Assembly: GCF_027497235.1 (NCBI RefSeq) | Contig: NZ_CP114902.1 | Span: forward strand, 620,001-684,000 | Reading direction: 5' to 3' | Length of the DNA: 64,000 nucleotides | DNA from: Micromonospora sp. WMMD1128 | GTDB taxonomy: Bacteria > Actinomycetota > Actinomycetes > Mycobacteriales > Micromonosporaceae | Part shown: positions 50,297 to 59,010 of the stretch, piece after piece | Numbering within the stretch: position 1 is the first letter of the stretch | Layout of the letters: every line of letters starts with the position of its first letter | Made by a program: the position numbers and the translations under genes | The notes under the pieces: model-generated | Told to the model about the DNA's origin: nothing | Databases searched by the model: none | The model's input: only the letters and a program-made list of their open reading frames with translations

Positions 50297-52039
50297 ATGA
50301 GACGACCACGCGCAGTGGCCGCCGTCGGCGCCATCGCACTCGTGGTGGGGCTGGGCGCCTGCTCGAAGAACACGGGCGAGGGCACCGAGGTCGACGGCAA
50401 CCGGCAGCAGACCGGCGTCATCGCGACCGACCCGAAGGACTCGCAGGGGCCGGCGGCGGAGGTGGACGGCGCGGCCAAGGGCGGCACGTTCACCATCATC
50501 CGGGAGACCTCCATCTCCCACCTGGACCCGCAGCGGACGTACTCGTTCGCCGGCCTGATGGCCAGCCCGCTCTTCGCGCGCTACCTGACCACCTGGAAGG
50601 ACGACGGCAAGGGCGGCCTGGTCCTGGTGGGCGACCTGGCCGAGACCCCGGGCAAGAACGTCAACGACGACTGCAAGGTCTGGGAGTTCACCATCAAGGA
50701 CGGGGTGAAGTTCGAGGACGGCAGCCCGATCACCGCCAAGGAGATCGCGTACGGCATCGCCCGCTCCTTCGACCCGGACCTCACCAGCGGTCCGACCTAC
50801 ATCCAGGAGTGGTTGGCCGACAGCCCGCAGTACGACACCAAGTGGGACTTCAAGAAGAACAAGACGTCGCTGCCGCCGGGTCTGACCACGCCGGACGACA
50901 AGACCCTGCGCTTCGAGTTCGCCAAGCCCCGCTGCGACCTGCCGTTCGCGGTCTCGCTGCCCACCACCGCGCCGCTGAAGCCGGAGAAGGACACCGGGGT
51001 CAACCTGGACCAGCGGCCGTTCTCGTCCGGCCCCTACAAGATCGCCAACAACCAGGTCGGCGTCCAGCTCACGCTGGACCGCAACCCGAACTGGGACCCG
51101 AAGACCGACCCGGTGCGGCACCAGTACCCGGACCAGTTCGTCTGGACCTTCGGCCCGACCGCGGACGCCGCCAACAACCGGGTGATCGCCGACAACGGCG
51201 CCGACCAGAGCGCGATCGCCTTCAACTCGGTGCCCGCCTCGCTCGTCGCCAAGGTCGCCGGTGACGCCGCGCTGAAGTCGCGGACGCTGCTGTCCCCGAC
51301 CCCGAGCGCCAACCAGCTCGTGATCAACACCCAGCGGGTCAAGGACCTGAAGATCCGCCAGGCGCTCAACTACGCGATCGACCGCGAGGGCATGGTCAAG
51401 GCGCTCGGCGGACAGACCGTCGCCCAGCCGATCACCACCCTGATGCCGCCTTCCACCATCGGCTACAAGGCGTACGACGCCTACCCGGCGGGCGCCAACG
51501 GCAACACGGAGAAGGCGAAGGAACTGCTCGGCGGTCAGACGCCCGAGCTGGTCCTCGGCGTCGCCGACAACACCACCGAGCAGCAGCAGGCGGTGCAGCT
51601 CAAGGGCAACCTGGAGCGCGCCGGCTTCAAGATCACGGTCCGGAACATCCCGGACGACTCGAAGCTGGACGAGATCAAGAAGAAGGACAACCCGTGGGAC
51701 CTCTACATCGGTAACTGGGCCGCCGACTGGCCGAGCGGCGCCTCGATCCTGCCGGTGCTCTACGACGGCCGCACCATCAAGGCCGAGGGCAACAGCAACC
51801 AGTCCTACTTCAACGACGACGCGATCAACGCCGAGATGGACCGGATCCTGGCCATGCCCCCGGCCGACCAGGGCCCGGAGTGGGGCAAGCTCGACGAGCG
51901 GATCATGAAGGAGTTCGCGCCCGTGGTCCCGCTCTACGTCGACGTGGCGTACAACGTGCACGGCTCCAAGGCCGGCGGCGTCTTCATCTCCTCCGTCTTC
52001 GGCTACCCGAACTTCATCAACGCCTACGTCAAGCAGTAG
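50297..52039 (+). CDS. Peptide-binding lipoprotein of ABC importer (SBP_bac_5)
   Basis: A 580-aa family 5 binding protein and last gene of the operon. Residues 1-22 are a lipoprotein signal peptide with lipobox LGAC (Cys22). The domain shows GGTFTIIRETSISHLDPQRTY, WEFTIKDGVKFEDGSPITAKE, RQALNYAIDREGMVKALGG, and WDLYIGNWAADWPSGASILPV. A Shine-Dalgarno (CTGGAGGT) precedes ATG 50297. It ends at a dispersed palindromic repeat. Length and sequence differ from the other binding protein in this window, so the two importers are not recent duplicates. Ligand unknown. Confidence 0.94.
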   Translation: MRRPRAVAAVGAIALVVGLGACSKNTGEGTEVDGNRQQTGVIATDPKDSQGPAAEVDGAAKGGTFTIIRETSISHLDPQRTYSFAGLMASPLFARYLTTWKDDGKGGLVLVGDLAETPGKNVNDDCKVWEFTIKDGVKFEDGSPITAKEIAYGIARSFDPDLTSGPTYIQEWLADSPQYDTKWDFKKNKTSLPPGLTTPDDKTLRFEFAKPRCDLPFAVSLPTTAPLKPEKDTGVNLDQRPFSSGPYKIANNQVGVQLTLDRNPNWDPKTDPVRHQYPDQFVWTFGPTADAANNRVIADNGADQSAIAFNSVPASLVAKVAGDAALKSRTLLSPTPSANQLVINTQRVKDLKIRQALNYAIDREGMVKALGGQTVAQPITTLMPPSTIGYKAYDAYPAGANGNTEKAKELLGGQTPELVLGVADNTTEQQQAVQLKGNLERAGFKITVRNIPDDSKLDEIKKKDNPWDLYIGNWAADWPSGASILPVLYDGRTIKAEGNSNQSYFNDDAINAEMDRILAMPPADQGPEWGKLDERIMKEFAPVVPLYVDVAYNVHGSKAGGVFISSVFGYPNFINAYVKQ

Positions 52040-52061
52040 CGGCGGCGCGCCCGGCACGCGA

Positions 52062-52117
52062 GTGTTAATAGGGGGCCCCGCCTATACCGAATGCGTTAAG
52101 CGGGGCCCCCGCCTTAC
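52062..52117. repeat. Dispersed GGGGCCCC/TTAAC palindromic repeat, copy 3
   Basis: Two inverted-orientation units (GTTAATAGGGGGCCCCGCCT and GTTAAGCGGGGCCCCCGCCT) with the spacer ACCGAATGC, the reverse complement of the spacer in copy 2. It lies between the convergent binding-protein and S9 peptidase genes and contains the stop codon of the latter. Confidence 0.78.
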
Positions 52118-54258
52118 AGGTGGTGGAGGAGGAAATCCAGCTCCAGGGGGAGGAGGCGCTCCGCGACGCCGCCCGCCGCCAGGTGGCTGGCACCGGTCAG
52201 CGGCAGGACGGCATGCGGGCGGCCGGTGGACAGCAGCGCGGCCGAGAGCCGCAGCGTGTGCGCGGCCAGCACGTTGTCGTCGACCAGGCCGTGCACCAGC
52301 AGCATGGGCCGGGCCTCGGCCGGGTCGCCGAACGGCTCGGCGGCCAGCTCGACCAGCGAGTGGTGGGCGTAGACGTCCATGCCGTCCTCCGGCAGGCCCA
52401 GGTAACGCTCGGTGTAGGCGGTGTCGTACCAGGCCCAGTCGGTGACCGGCGCGCCGACGATCGCACACTTGAACAGCTCCGGATGGCGCAGCACCGCCAG
52501 GCCGGCGAGCCAGCCGCCGAACGACCATCCGCGCACCGCCACCCGGTCCAGGTCCAGGTCGGGGTGCTTGCCGGCGAGCGCGGTAAGCGCGTCCACCTGG
52601 TCGCTCAGGATCACGTCCGCGACCCGGCGGTGGATCGCCTTCTCGAACGAGGGCGCGATACCAGGCGTACCCCGGTTGTCGACGGTCACCACGGCGAAGC
52701 CCTGATCGGCCCACCACTGTCGTTCCAGCCAGGCGCCCCGCGCGGCGACGACCTCCTGGTGCCCCGGGCCGCCGTAGACGTCCACCAGCACCGGCAGCCG
52801 GGTGCCCTTCACGTGCTCGGCCGGGTAGAGCACGGCGCTCGGGAGCCGCCTGTCGGTCACCCGCACCAGCGTCGGTCGGGGAGCGTACGACGGGACGGCG
52901 GCGAGCGAACGCAACTCGCCCACCTCACGGTCGCCGTGCCAGATCCGCCAGCGGACCCCGGCGTGCTCGAGCGACGCGACCCCCACCGCGAGCGTGGACC
53001 CGCCGATCGCGGCGGTGTGCCAGCCGGGGTCGCTGCCCATCCGGCGGGCGTCCATCCCGCCGCCGATGGTGGTCCGCACCCGGTAGAGGTGGCTCTGGCT
53101 CGGCTCGCCCTCGCTCGCCTCGACGAGCAGGTCGGCGGCCGTGTTCGGGCCGCCCGGCAACCGTCCGACCACCCGCCGTACGTACAGCGAGGGCGGGGTG
53201 AGCAGCGTGCCGTCGGCGAACAGGCAGCGGGCGTCGTACCCGTCGTGGGCCAGCTCGCCCCCGACCAGCACCCGCCCGTCGGGCAGGTGCGCCGGCGTGC
53301 CGGGGATCGGCTCCACCCAGCGCGGGTCGGCCAGCTCGGCGTGCACCTGCGTCTCGCCGGTGCGCGGGTCCACCGCGAGCACCAGGCCGTGCTGCTGCGA
53401 GCGGCGCAGCACCGTGATCAGGGGCCCGCCGTCCGCCCACTCCACCGCGCTCAGATAGGGGTAGGTCTCCCGGTCCCAGTGCACGTCGACCCAGCCGTCG
53501 TCGAGGTCGAGCAGGTGCAGGCTGACCTCCGCGTTCGGGCCACCCGCCCGGGGGTACGCCACCGACGTCGGCGGGCTCGCCGGGTCGGCCGGGTCGTGCA
53601 GGTACCAGCGGGGCAGGCGGGACTCGTCGACCCGGGCGGCCAACACCGAGCGCCCGTCCGGGGCCCACCAGTAGCCCCGGTACCTGCGGAACTCCTCGGC
53701 CGCGATGTGCTCGGCCAGCCCCCAGGTCACCCCGCTGTCCTCGCCGGCGAGCAGGTTGTCCGTACCGTCCGGTTCGACCACCCGGAGCTGACCCCGGCGG
53801 ACGCCCTCGGCGGTGTCGGTGACGTAGGCCAGCCGCTCGCCGGTCGGGTCGGGCCGGGGGTCGATCACCGGCCCGACGGTGGCCACCTCGACCACGTCGC
53901 CGTGCCCCAGGTCGGCCCGGAACAGCCGCCCGGCCAGCGCGAACACGGCCACCCGACCGGCCGCGTCGAGCGCGTACGAGCCGATGCCGCCGGCGCTGAG
54001 CCGCAGCCGCTCGCGCAGCGCCCGCTCGCCCGGCGCCACCCGCGCCGGTTCGGCGTCGGCGCCCAGCAGCACCGCCGGGTCCGCGACCAGACGCTCCTCG
54101 CCGGTGTCGACGTCGAGCAGCCAGAGCGCGTCGGCCGGATCCTCCGGTCCCGCGGAACGCAGGAAGAGCACCCGGGAGCCGTCCCCCGCGACGGTGACGG
54201 CGCGCGGCGCCCCGTGGCTGAACCGACGGGTACGGGCGGCCAGCTCGGGAAAGTCCAC
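52114..54258 (-). CDS. Prolyl oligopeptidase family serine peptidase (S9, DPP IV-like)
   Basis: A 714-aa protein with an N-terminal beta-propeller (about residues 1-450, including HIAAEEFRRYRGYWWAPDG, which carries the double-Glu type motif of DPP IV) and a C-terminal alpha/beta-hydrolase. The nucleophile is in VRGWSFGGWLAGL, the acid in VHGLVDDNV, and the histidine in GASHLA. VYGGPGHQEV is the oxyanion region. No signal peptide is seen, so it is probably cytosolic. It would remove dipeptides from peptides, fitting the peptide importer encoded next to it. GTG 54258 has a leaderless -10. Confidence 0.94.
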   Translation of the reverse strand: MDFPELAARTRRFSHGAPRAVTVAGDGSRVLFLRSAGPEDPADALWLLDVDTGEERLVADPAVLLGADAEPARVAPGERALRERLRLSAGGIGSYALDAAGRVAVFALAGRLFRADLGHGDVVEVATVGPVIDPRPDPTGERLAYVTDTAEGVRRGQLRVVEPDGTDNLLAGEDSGVTWGLAEHIAAEEFRRYRGYWWAPDGRSVLAARVDESRLPRWYLHDPADPASPPTSVAYPRAGGPNAEVSLHLLDLDDGWVDVHWDRETYPYLSAVEWADGGPLITVLRRSQQHGLVLAVDPRTGETQVHAELADPRWVEPIPGTPAHLPDGRVLVGGELAHDGYDARCLFADGTLLTPPSLYVRRVVGRLPGGPNTAADLLVEASEGEPSQSHLYRVRTTIGGGMDARRMGSDPGWHTAAIGGSTLAVGVASLEHAGVRWRIWHGDREVGELRSLAAVPSYAPRPTLVRVTDRRLPSAVLYPAEHVKGTRLPVLVDVYGGPGHQEVVAARGAWLERQWWADQGFAVVTVDNRGTPGIAPSFEKAIHRRVADVILSDQVDALTALAGKHPDLDLDRVAVRGWSFGGWLAGLAVLRHPELFKCAIVGAPVTDWAWYDTAYTERYLGLPEDGMDVYAHHSLVELAAEPFGDPAEARPMLLVHGLVDDNVLAAHTLRLSAALLSTGRPHAVLPLTGASHLAAGGVAERLLPLELDFLLHHL

Positions 54259-54266
54259 GCCTGCAG

Positions 54267-54272
54267 ATCGTA
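54267..54272 (-). promoter_or_regulatory. Leaderless -10 (TACGAT) of S9 peptidase gene
   Basis: TACGAT on the minus strand ends 8 nt before GTG 54258. Confidence 0.5.
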
Positions 54273-54341
54273 GGCGGGCGTCGGGCGTGATGTGAGCGAC
54301 CTGGGCGTACGCATCACCGTCGGGGCGGCAGGACCGCCGGT

Positions 54342-54347
54342 TAGAGT
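54342..54347 (+). promoter_or_regulatory. Leaderless -10 (TAGAGT) of mshB
   Basis: TAGAGT ends 7 nt before GTG 54355. It lies back to back with the peptidase -10 in a 96-bp divergent region. Confidence 0.55.
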
Positions 54348-54354
54348 GACGGGC

Positions 54355-55269
54355 GTGACGACGCTGCCCGACCGACGCCTCCTGCTGGTCCATGCGCATC
54401 CCGACGACGAGTCGATCGGCACCGGCGCGACGATGGCGCACTACGCCGCCGCCGGCGCCCACGTCACGCTTGTGACCTGCACGCTCGGCGAGGAGGGCGA
54501 GATCCACGTGCCGGCGCTGGCGCGGCTGGCCGCGGCCGAGGCCGACCAGCTCGGCGGCTACCGGATCGGGGAGTTGGACGCGGCCTGCGCCGCGCTCGGC
54601 GTCACCGACCACCGGTTCCTCGGCGGTGCGGGCCGCTACCGCGACTCCGGGATGATGGGGTTGGTCACCAACGAGCACCCGCGGGCGTTCTGGCGGGCCG
54701 ACCTGGACACCGCCGCCGGGCACCTGCTGGAGGTCATCCGCGAGGTCCGCCCCCAGGTCGTGGTCACGTACGACCCGAACGGCTTCTACGGCCACCCCGA
54801 CCACATCCAGGCGCACCGGGTGGCGATGCGCGGGGTGGAGTTGGCCGCGGCCGAGGGGATCGCCCCGGCGAAGGTCTACTGGACGGCCATGCCGCGCAGC
54901 GTGCTCGACGCCGGCCTGGAGGCGTTCACCGAGTCGTCGGACAACCCGTTCGCCGGCATCTCCGACGTGTCGGAGTTGCCGTTCGGCACCCCGGACGCAC
55001 AGATCGCGGCGCGGATCGACGCCACCGAGCGGCACGCCGCGAAGGAGGCGGCGATGCGCGCGCACGCCACCCAGATCCCGGCCAACTCCTGGCTGTACGC
55101 CATCGCCGGCAACTTCGGCGCCGAGTTCATGGGCGTCGAATACTTCACGCTCGCGGTCGGCGAGAAGGGTCCGGGCGCCGGCCCGTACGGCTGGGAGGAC
55201 GACCTCTTCGCCGGGGTGGCCCCGGGCGGGCCGGACCGTTCCCCGGTCGCGGCGGCCGGTCTCCGGTGA
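54355..55269 (+). CDS. mshB: MshB: GlcNAc-Ins deacetylase of mycothiol synthesis
   Basis: Zinc enzyme that deacetylates 1D-myo-inositol 2-acetamido-2-deoxy-glucopyranoside in mycothiol biosynthesis, 304 aa, matching the M. tuberculosis enzyme (about 303). The zinc motif is [13 protein letters not shown], and the third ligand is in [33 protein letters not shown] and TKVTAAIDV-like downstream sequence ([25 protein letters not shown], in two parts) fit MshB rather than Mca. GTG 54355 is chosen over an upstream frame start because conserved sequence begins there with a leaderless -10. It places the strain among mycothiol-making actinobacteria. Confidence 0.95.
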   Translation: MTTLPDRRLLLVHAHPDDESIGTGATMAHYAAAGAHVTLVTCTLGEEGEIHVPALARLAAAEADQLGGYRIGELDAACAALGVTDHRFLGGAGRYRDSGMMGLVTNEHPRAFWRADLDTAAGHLLEVIREVRPQVVVTYDPNGFYGHPDHIQAHRVAMRGVELAAAEGIAPAKVYWTAMPRSVLDAGLEAFTESSDNPFAGISDVSELPFGTPDAQIAARIDATERHAAKEAAMRAHATQIPANSWLYAIAGNFGAEFMGVEYFTLAVGEKGPGAGPYGWEDDLFAGVAPGGPDRSPVAAAGLR

Positions 55270-55760
55270 CGTCGCCCGCCGTACCCGTGTCGGTCCTTCC
55301 CGAGCCGCAGCCGCCCGCACCGCCGAGCCGGGCGGAGCGGACGCTCGACGGCGTGTTGCGGGTGGTCGGCGGCGTGGTGGCGGTGTGGGCCGGCGTGCTC
55401 GTCGCGCTGCTCGACCTGATCTTCGCGACCTGGGCCTGGGAGACGGTGCAGGGCCGCTCCGGTGGTGCGCAGGCGCTCGTCGGCATCGGGCTGGCGGTCG
55501 CCGGGATCGCCGCGGTGGCGGCGTCGACGGTGCTGCTGGGCTGGTTCGCGCACTCCTCGACCGGCAGCCGGTGGGCGGTGGCGCTGGCCGCGGTGCCGTG
55601 GTTCCTGGTGATCGTCGTGGGCGGGTTCCGGACCACCGAGGGTGACCTGGCTCTGGCCGGCGACAACGTGCTCGGCCTCGCGCTGATCGTGACCGGCGCG
55701 GTCACGTTCGCGGTGCTCGGTTTCCGGCACCTCGTGGCGCCGCCGCCCGCGCCGAGCTGA
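55266..55760 (+). CDS. Membrane protein next to mshB
   Basis: A 164-aa protein with a Pro-rich N-terminus and about four membrane segments ([77 protein letters not shown]). It overlaps the mshB stop by 4 nt (GTGA), so it is translated with it. A membrane protein also follows mshB in mycobacteria (Rv1171), so the arrangement looks conserved, but its function is unknown. It ends in a Pro-rich tail. Confidence 0.82.
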   Translation: MTSPAVPVSVLPEPQPPAPPSRAERTLDGVLRVVGGVVAVWAGVLVALLDLIFATWAWETVQGRSGGAQALVGIGLAVAGIAAVAASTVLLGWFAHSSTGSRWAVALAAVPWFLVIVVGGFRTTEGDLALAGDNVLGLALIVTGAVTFAVLGFRHLVAPPPAPS

Positions 55761-55892
55761 CCGCCGCCGCCCGCGCCGGGCTGACCGCCGCTTCCCGCGC
55801 GGGCCGAGGTGCTGACGCCGCACAGGTGACGGTGGTAGACATTTCTGCCAGAGGCCCGCCGCGGCGGCGGGCGGTACGGCGGGAGGCGTGCG

Positions 55893-56357
55893 ATGGGTCA
55901 GCGGTGGCGTGCGGTCGGCGTGCTGGCGGCCGGGTTGTTCGTGGTGAACGTGGTGGCCCGGCTGGTCATCACATTCGCCTTTCCGGACGACGACGCCGCC
56001 GCCGGCCGGGTCTCGCTCGTGATGTTCCTGGCGATCGGCCTGATCCTGGCCGGTGTCTCGTTCCGGTGGGGCGCCGACCGGCCGGTGGGGCACTGGGCCG
56101 GTGACCTGGCCGTCGCGGTGGTCACCGCGCTGGCGCTGACCGTGTTCGTCGGCCCGCTGCTCGTCGGCGAGAACCCGTTCGGCGGCGGCGCCGGCCTCTT
56201 CTTCGCCCAGATCTGGCTCTACCTGGCGGCCACCGCGGCCGGTGTGCTGATCGGTTTCCTGACCCTGACCGCGCTCGGCCGGGACTTCCGCTCCCGCCAG
56301 CTCAAGCGGTACGCCGAGCTGAAGCAGTCGCGGCCCCGCAAGGTCGTCCGCCGCTGA
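55893..56357 (+). CDS. Hypothetical membrane protein
   Basis: A 154-aa protein with four predicted spans: AVGVLAAGLFVVNVVARLVITFAF, VSLVMFLAIGLILAGVSF, LAVAVVTALALTVFVGPLLVG and IWLYLAATAAGVLIGFLTLTAL. The C-terminal 25 residues are basic and cytoplasmic (RSRQLKRYAELKQSRPRKVV). No family is recognised. ATG 55893 has a Shine-Dalgarno (GGGAGGCG). It ends 2 nt from the convergent acetyltransferase gene, leaving no room for a separate terminator. Confidence 0.78.
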   Translation: MGQRWRAVGVLAAGLFVVNVVARLVITFAFPDDDAAAGRVSLVMFLAIGLILAGVSFRWGADRPVGHWAGDLAVAVVTALALTVFVGPLLVGENPFGGGAGLFFAQIWLYLAATAAGVLIGFLTLTALGRDFRSRQLKRYAELKQSRPRKVVRR

Positions 56358-56359
56358 CG

Positions 56360-57322
56360 TCAGGGCGCCACCCGGGTCAGGTAGGTGTGGTGGGTGGTGA
56401 AGCCGAGCCGGCGGTAGAGCCCGACGGCGGCGACGTTGCGCTGCTCCACCTGGAGGAACGCGCGGGTCGCGCCCTCGGCGGCGGCCCAGCCGGCCAGGGC
56501 GCGGACGACGGCGCCGGCGTACCCCTGCCGGCGGGCCTCCGGCAGCACCTCGAGCAGGCACACGCCGAGCCACCGGCCCTCGCCGGTGACCGTGCCGCGC
56601 CCCACCGCGAGCAGCCGGCCGTCGACCCGCAGCTCGGCGAAGCGGATCCGGTCCACGGCGGTGAGCACGTGCCGCGCGGCGTCCGGGAGGCCGCCCTTGC
56701 GGTCGGCGGCGACACCCAGCCAGTCGTCGGTGGGCGCGGCTTTCAGCGCCACGGGCGGCAGGTCGGCGGCGTCCGGCTGCGGCGCGGGGGCGGTCAGGGT
56801 GGCCAGTGGGACGGTCTGCACCAGCACCGGCGGGCGGGACGTCCAGCCGCGCGCGTCCAGCTCCGTGCCGACCGGGGCGGCCAGCGGCAGCGGCGTGTTC
56901 ACCAGGGCCGGCTGGCCGTGGTCGGCGTACCAGCGTTGCACCGCGTCCAGCGCCGCGGGCAGCGGGCGGTCCGGGTCGCCGATCGGCAGCGCGCTGTTCG
57001 CCCGGCCGGTCCAGCCGGCGGCGGCGCGCAGCCGCCAGTCGCCGAGCCGTCCGCGTACCGGGGCCGGCCAGGCTTCGTCGGCGGCCGTCTCCAACGCGAT
57101 CATCGCGGCGGCGGTCGGCCGGCGGGCCGGCGGCACCCGCCGGGCCCGGTGCACCTCGTCGACCGGGACGCGCAGCGGCCCGCCGTCGGTGGCCAACGTG
57201 ATGTGGGTCTCGCTCAGCTCGACAAGCTCGCCGAGCGCGTCCGCGAACAGCGGTCGGCCCTCGCGAATCCCCACAATCCGGCGGACCACTATTCGGTATC
57301 CCACGTCCTGCTGTCGGAGCAC
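56360..57322 (-). CDS. GNAT acetyltransferase with N-terminal SH3-like domain
   Basis: A 320-aa protein. Residues 1-65 form a small beta domain (RIVVRRIVGIREGRPLFADALGELV, with a strand pattern resembling SH3-like folds). Residues about 200-320 are a GNAT domain: LLAVGRGTVTGEGRWLGV, LEVLPEARRQGYAGAVVRALAGWA for acetyl-CoA binding, and VEQRNVAAVGLYRRLGF. The intervening segment resembles a degenerate second GNAT fold. The substrate is unknown. The start is GTG 57322 with a Shine-Dalgarno (GGGAGGGGG). It is divergent from the ferredoxin gene. Confidence 0.88.
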   Translation of the reverse strand: MLRQQDVGYRIVVRRIVGIREGRPLFADALGELVELSETHITLATDGGPLRVPVDEVHRARRVPPARRPTAAAMIALETAADEAWPAPVRGRLGDWRLRAAAGWTGRANSALPIGDPDRPLPAALDAVQRWYADHGQPALVNTPLPLAAPVGTELDARGWTSRPPVLVQTVPLATLTAPAPQPDAADLPPVALKAAPTDDWLGVAADRKGGLPDAARHVLTAVDRIRFAELRVDGRLLAVGRGTVTGEGRWLGVCLLEVLPEARRQGYAGAVVRALAGWAAAEGATRAFLQVEQRNVAAVGLYRRLGFTTHHTYLTRVAP

Positions 57323-57401
57323 GATCGACCCCCTCCCCGGCGAGATACTAGGCTCTTACCGTTGCGGATGATCGCGACGAGTCTTGCGGAGGAGAAGACC
57401 G

Positions 57402-57728
57402 GTGACCTACATCATCGCCGAGCCGTGCGTGGATGTGCTCGACAAGGCATGCATCGAGGAGTGCCCGGTCGACTGCATCTACGAGGGCAACCGGATGCTC
57501 TACATCCACCCCGACGAGTGCGTCGACTGTGGTGCCTGTGAGCCGGTCTGCCCGGTCGAAGCGATCTTCTACGAGGACGACGTGCCGGAGCAGTGGAAGG
57601 ACTACACCGGCGCGAACTACGAGTTCTTCGAGGACCTGGGCTCGCCCGGGGGCGCCTCGAAGGTCGGCAAGGTGGAGAAGGACGCCACCTTCGTCGCCGC
57701 GCAGCCGCCGCGCGGCGAGGGCCACTGA
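57402..57728 (+). CDS. fdxA: Ferredoxin, 7Fe type
   Basis: A 108-aa ferredoxin that carries one 3Fe-4S and one 4Fe-4S cluster. Ligands are in CVDVLDKACIEECPVDC and CVDCGACEPVCPVEAIF. The C-terminal extension (about residues 60-108) is typical of the actinobacterial FdxA/FdxC type. The GTG 57402 has a clear Shine-Dalgarno (GGAGGAGAAG). TAGGCT at 57351-57356 may be its -10. The ferredoxin-dapC order is the same as in M. tuberculosis (fdxC-dapC), so linkage is old. The redox partner is unknown. Confidence 0.96.
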   Translation: MTYIIAEPCVDVLDKACIEECPVDCIYEGNRMLYIHPDECVDCGACEPVCPVEAIFYEDDVPEQWKDYTGANYEFFEDLGSPGGASKVGKVEKDATFVAAQPPRGEGH

Positions 57729-58834
57729 GCCGGCCCACGCCGGTCTCGGCGCGGCTGCCCGAGTTCACCTGGGACACGCTGGACGCCGCGGCCACCACGG
57801 CCGCGGCGCACCCGGACGGTCTCATCAACCTCTCCATGGGTACGCCCGTCGACCCGGTGCCGCCGCTGATCCGGCGGGCGCTCGCCGACGCGTCGGACGC
57901 GCCGGGCTATCCGCTGACCGCCGGCACGCCCGCGCTGCGGGACGCCATCGCGGCCTGGGTGGCCCGTGCCTGCGGCGCGGGCGTCGACGGGCTGGGCGTG
58001 CTGCCCACGATCGGCTCCAAGGAGCTGGTGGCCTGGCTGCCCACGCTGCTCGGGCTCGGCCCCGGTGACGTGGTCGTGGTGCCGTCCGTCGCCTACCCGA
58101 CGTACGAGGACGGGGCCCGGCTGGCCGGCGCGACCACGGTGCGCAGCGACTCGCTGACCGCGCTCGGTCCCGATCCCCGGGTCCGCCTGGTCTGGGTCAA
58201 CTCGCCGGGTAACCCGACCGGTCGGGTGCTGCCCGCGGCCCACCTGCGCAAGGTGGTCGAGTGGGCCCGGGAGCGGGGCGCGGTGGTCGCCAGCGACGAG
58301 TGCTACCTGCCGCTGGGCTGGGACGCCGAACCCGTCTCGGTGCTCTCCCCGCAGGTGTGCGGCGGGTCGTACGCCGGCGTGCTGGCCGTGCACTCGCTCT
58401 CCAAGCGCTCCAACCTGGCCGGCTACCGGGCCGGCTTCGTGGCCGGCGACCCGGCGTTGACGGCGGAGCTTCTCAAGATCCGCAAGCACGCCGGCATGAT
58501 CGTGCCGGCGCCGGTGCAGGCCGCCATGGTGGCCGCGCTCGGCGACCAGGCGCACGCCGACGCGCAGCGGGAGCGCTACCGGGCCCGCCGGGAGACGCTG
58601 CGGGCGGCGTTCACCGCCGCCGGTTTCACGGTCGAGCACTCCGAGGCCGGGCTCTATCTCTGGCTGACCCGCGACGAGGACTGCTGGGACACCGTCGACT
58701 GGCTGGCCCGGCGGGGGATCCTGGTCGCCGCCGGTGTCTTCTACGGCCCGGCCGGCGCCCGGCACGTGCGGGTGGCGCTCACCGAGTCCGACGCGCACAT
58801 CAACGCGGTGCCCACCCGCCTCGCCGGCTCGTAA
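57725..58834 (+). CDS. dapC: Succinyldiaminopimelate aminotransferase (CTG start)
   Basis: PLP-dependent class I/II aminotransferase of the lysine-diaminopimelate pathway, 369 aa. The PLP lysine is in LAVHSLSKRSNLAGYRAGF. VNSPGNPTGR and SDECYLPLGW are the other cofactor motifs, and ALTESDAHI is near the end. Conserved sequence begins SARLPEFTWDTL, and no ATG, GTG or TTG lies in frame just before it. A CTG at 57725 overlaps the fdxA stop (CTGA) and has a Shine-Dalgarno (GGCGAGGG) at the right distance, so I use it. It ends at a dispersed repeat. Confidence 0.92.
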   Translation: MSRPTPVSARLPEFTWDTLDAAATTAAAHPDGLINLSMGTPVDPVPPLIRRALADASDAPGYPLTAGTPALRDAIAAWVARACGAGVDGLGVLPTIGSKELVAWLPTLLGLGPGDVVVVPSVAYPTYEDGARLAGATTVRSDSLTALGPDPRVRLVWVNSPGNPTGRVLPAAHLRKVVEWARERGAVVASDECYLPLGWDAEPVSVLSPQVCGGSYAGVLAVHSLSKRSNLAGYRAGFVAGDPALTAELLKIRKHAGMIVPAPVQAAMVAALGDQAHADAQRERYRARRETLRAAFTAAGFTVEHSEAGLYLWLTRDEDCWDTVDWLARRGILVAAGVFYGPAGARHVRVALTESDAHINAVPTRLAGS

Positions 58835-58914
58835 GGCGGGGGCCCCGCTTAACGCTTTCGGTAGAGGCGGGGCCCCTTCTTAACACCAGGTGTTAATAGG
58901 GGCCCCCGCCTTAC
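58832..58914. repeat. Dispersed GGGGCCCC/TTAAC palindromic repeat, copy 4
   Basis: Three units: two direct, one inverted, as in copy 2, with the spacer GCTTTCGGTAGA. It includes the stop codon of dapC and lies upstream of tyrA. Confidence 0.78.
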
Positions 58915-59010
58915 ACCCGGGCCTCGGCGGGACGGCGGGCGATATCCTCGGCGGGACTTTCCGCGGGGCCACCCGGGCTCCGCCGACGACGCGGACGCCG
59001 AGGTGGACCG

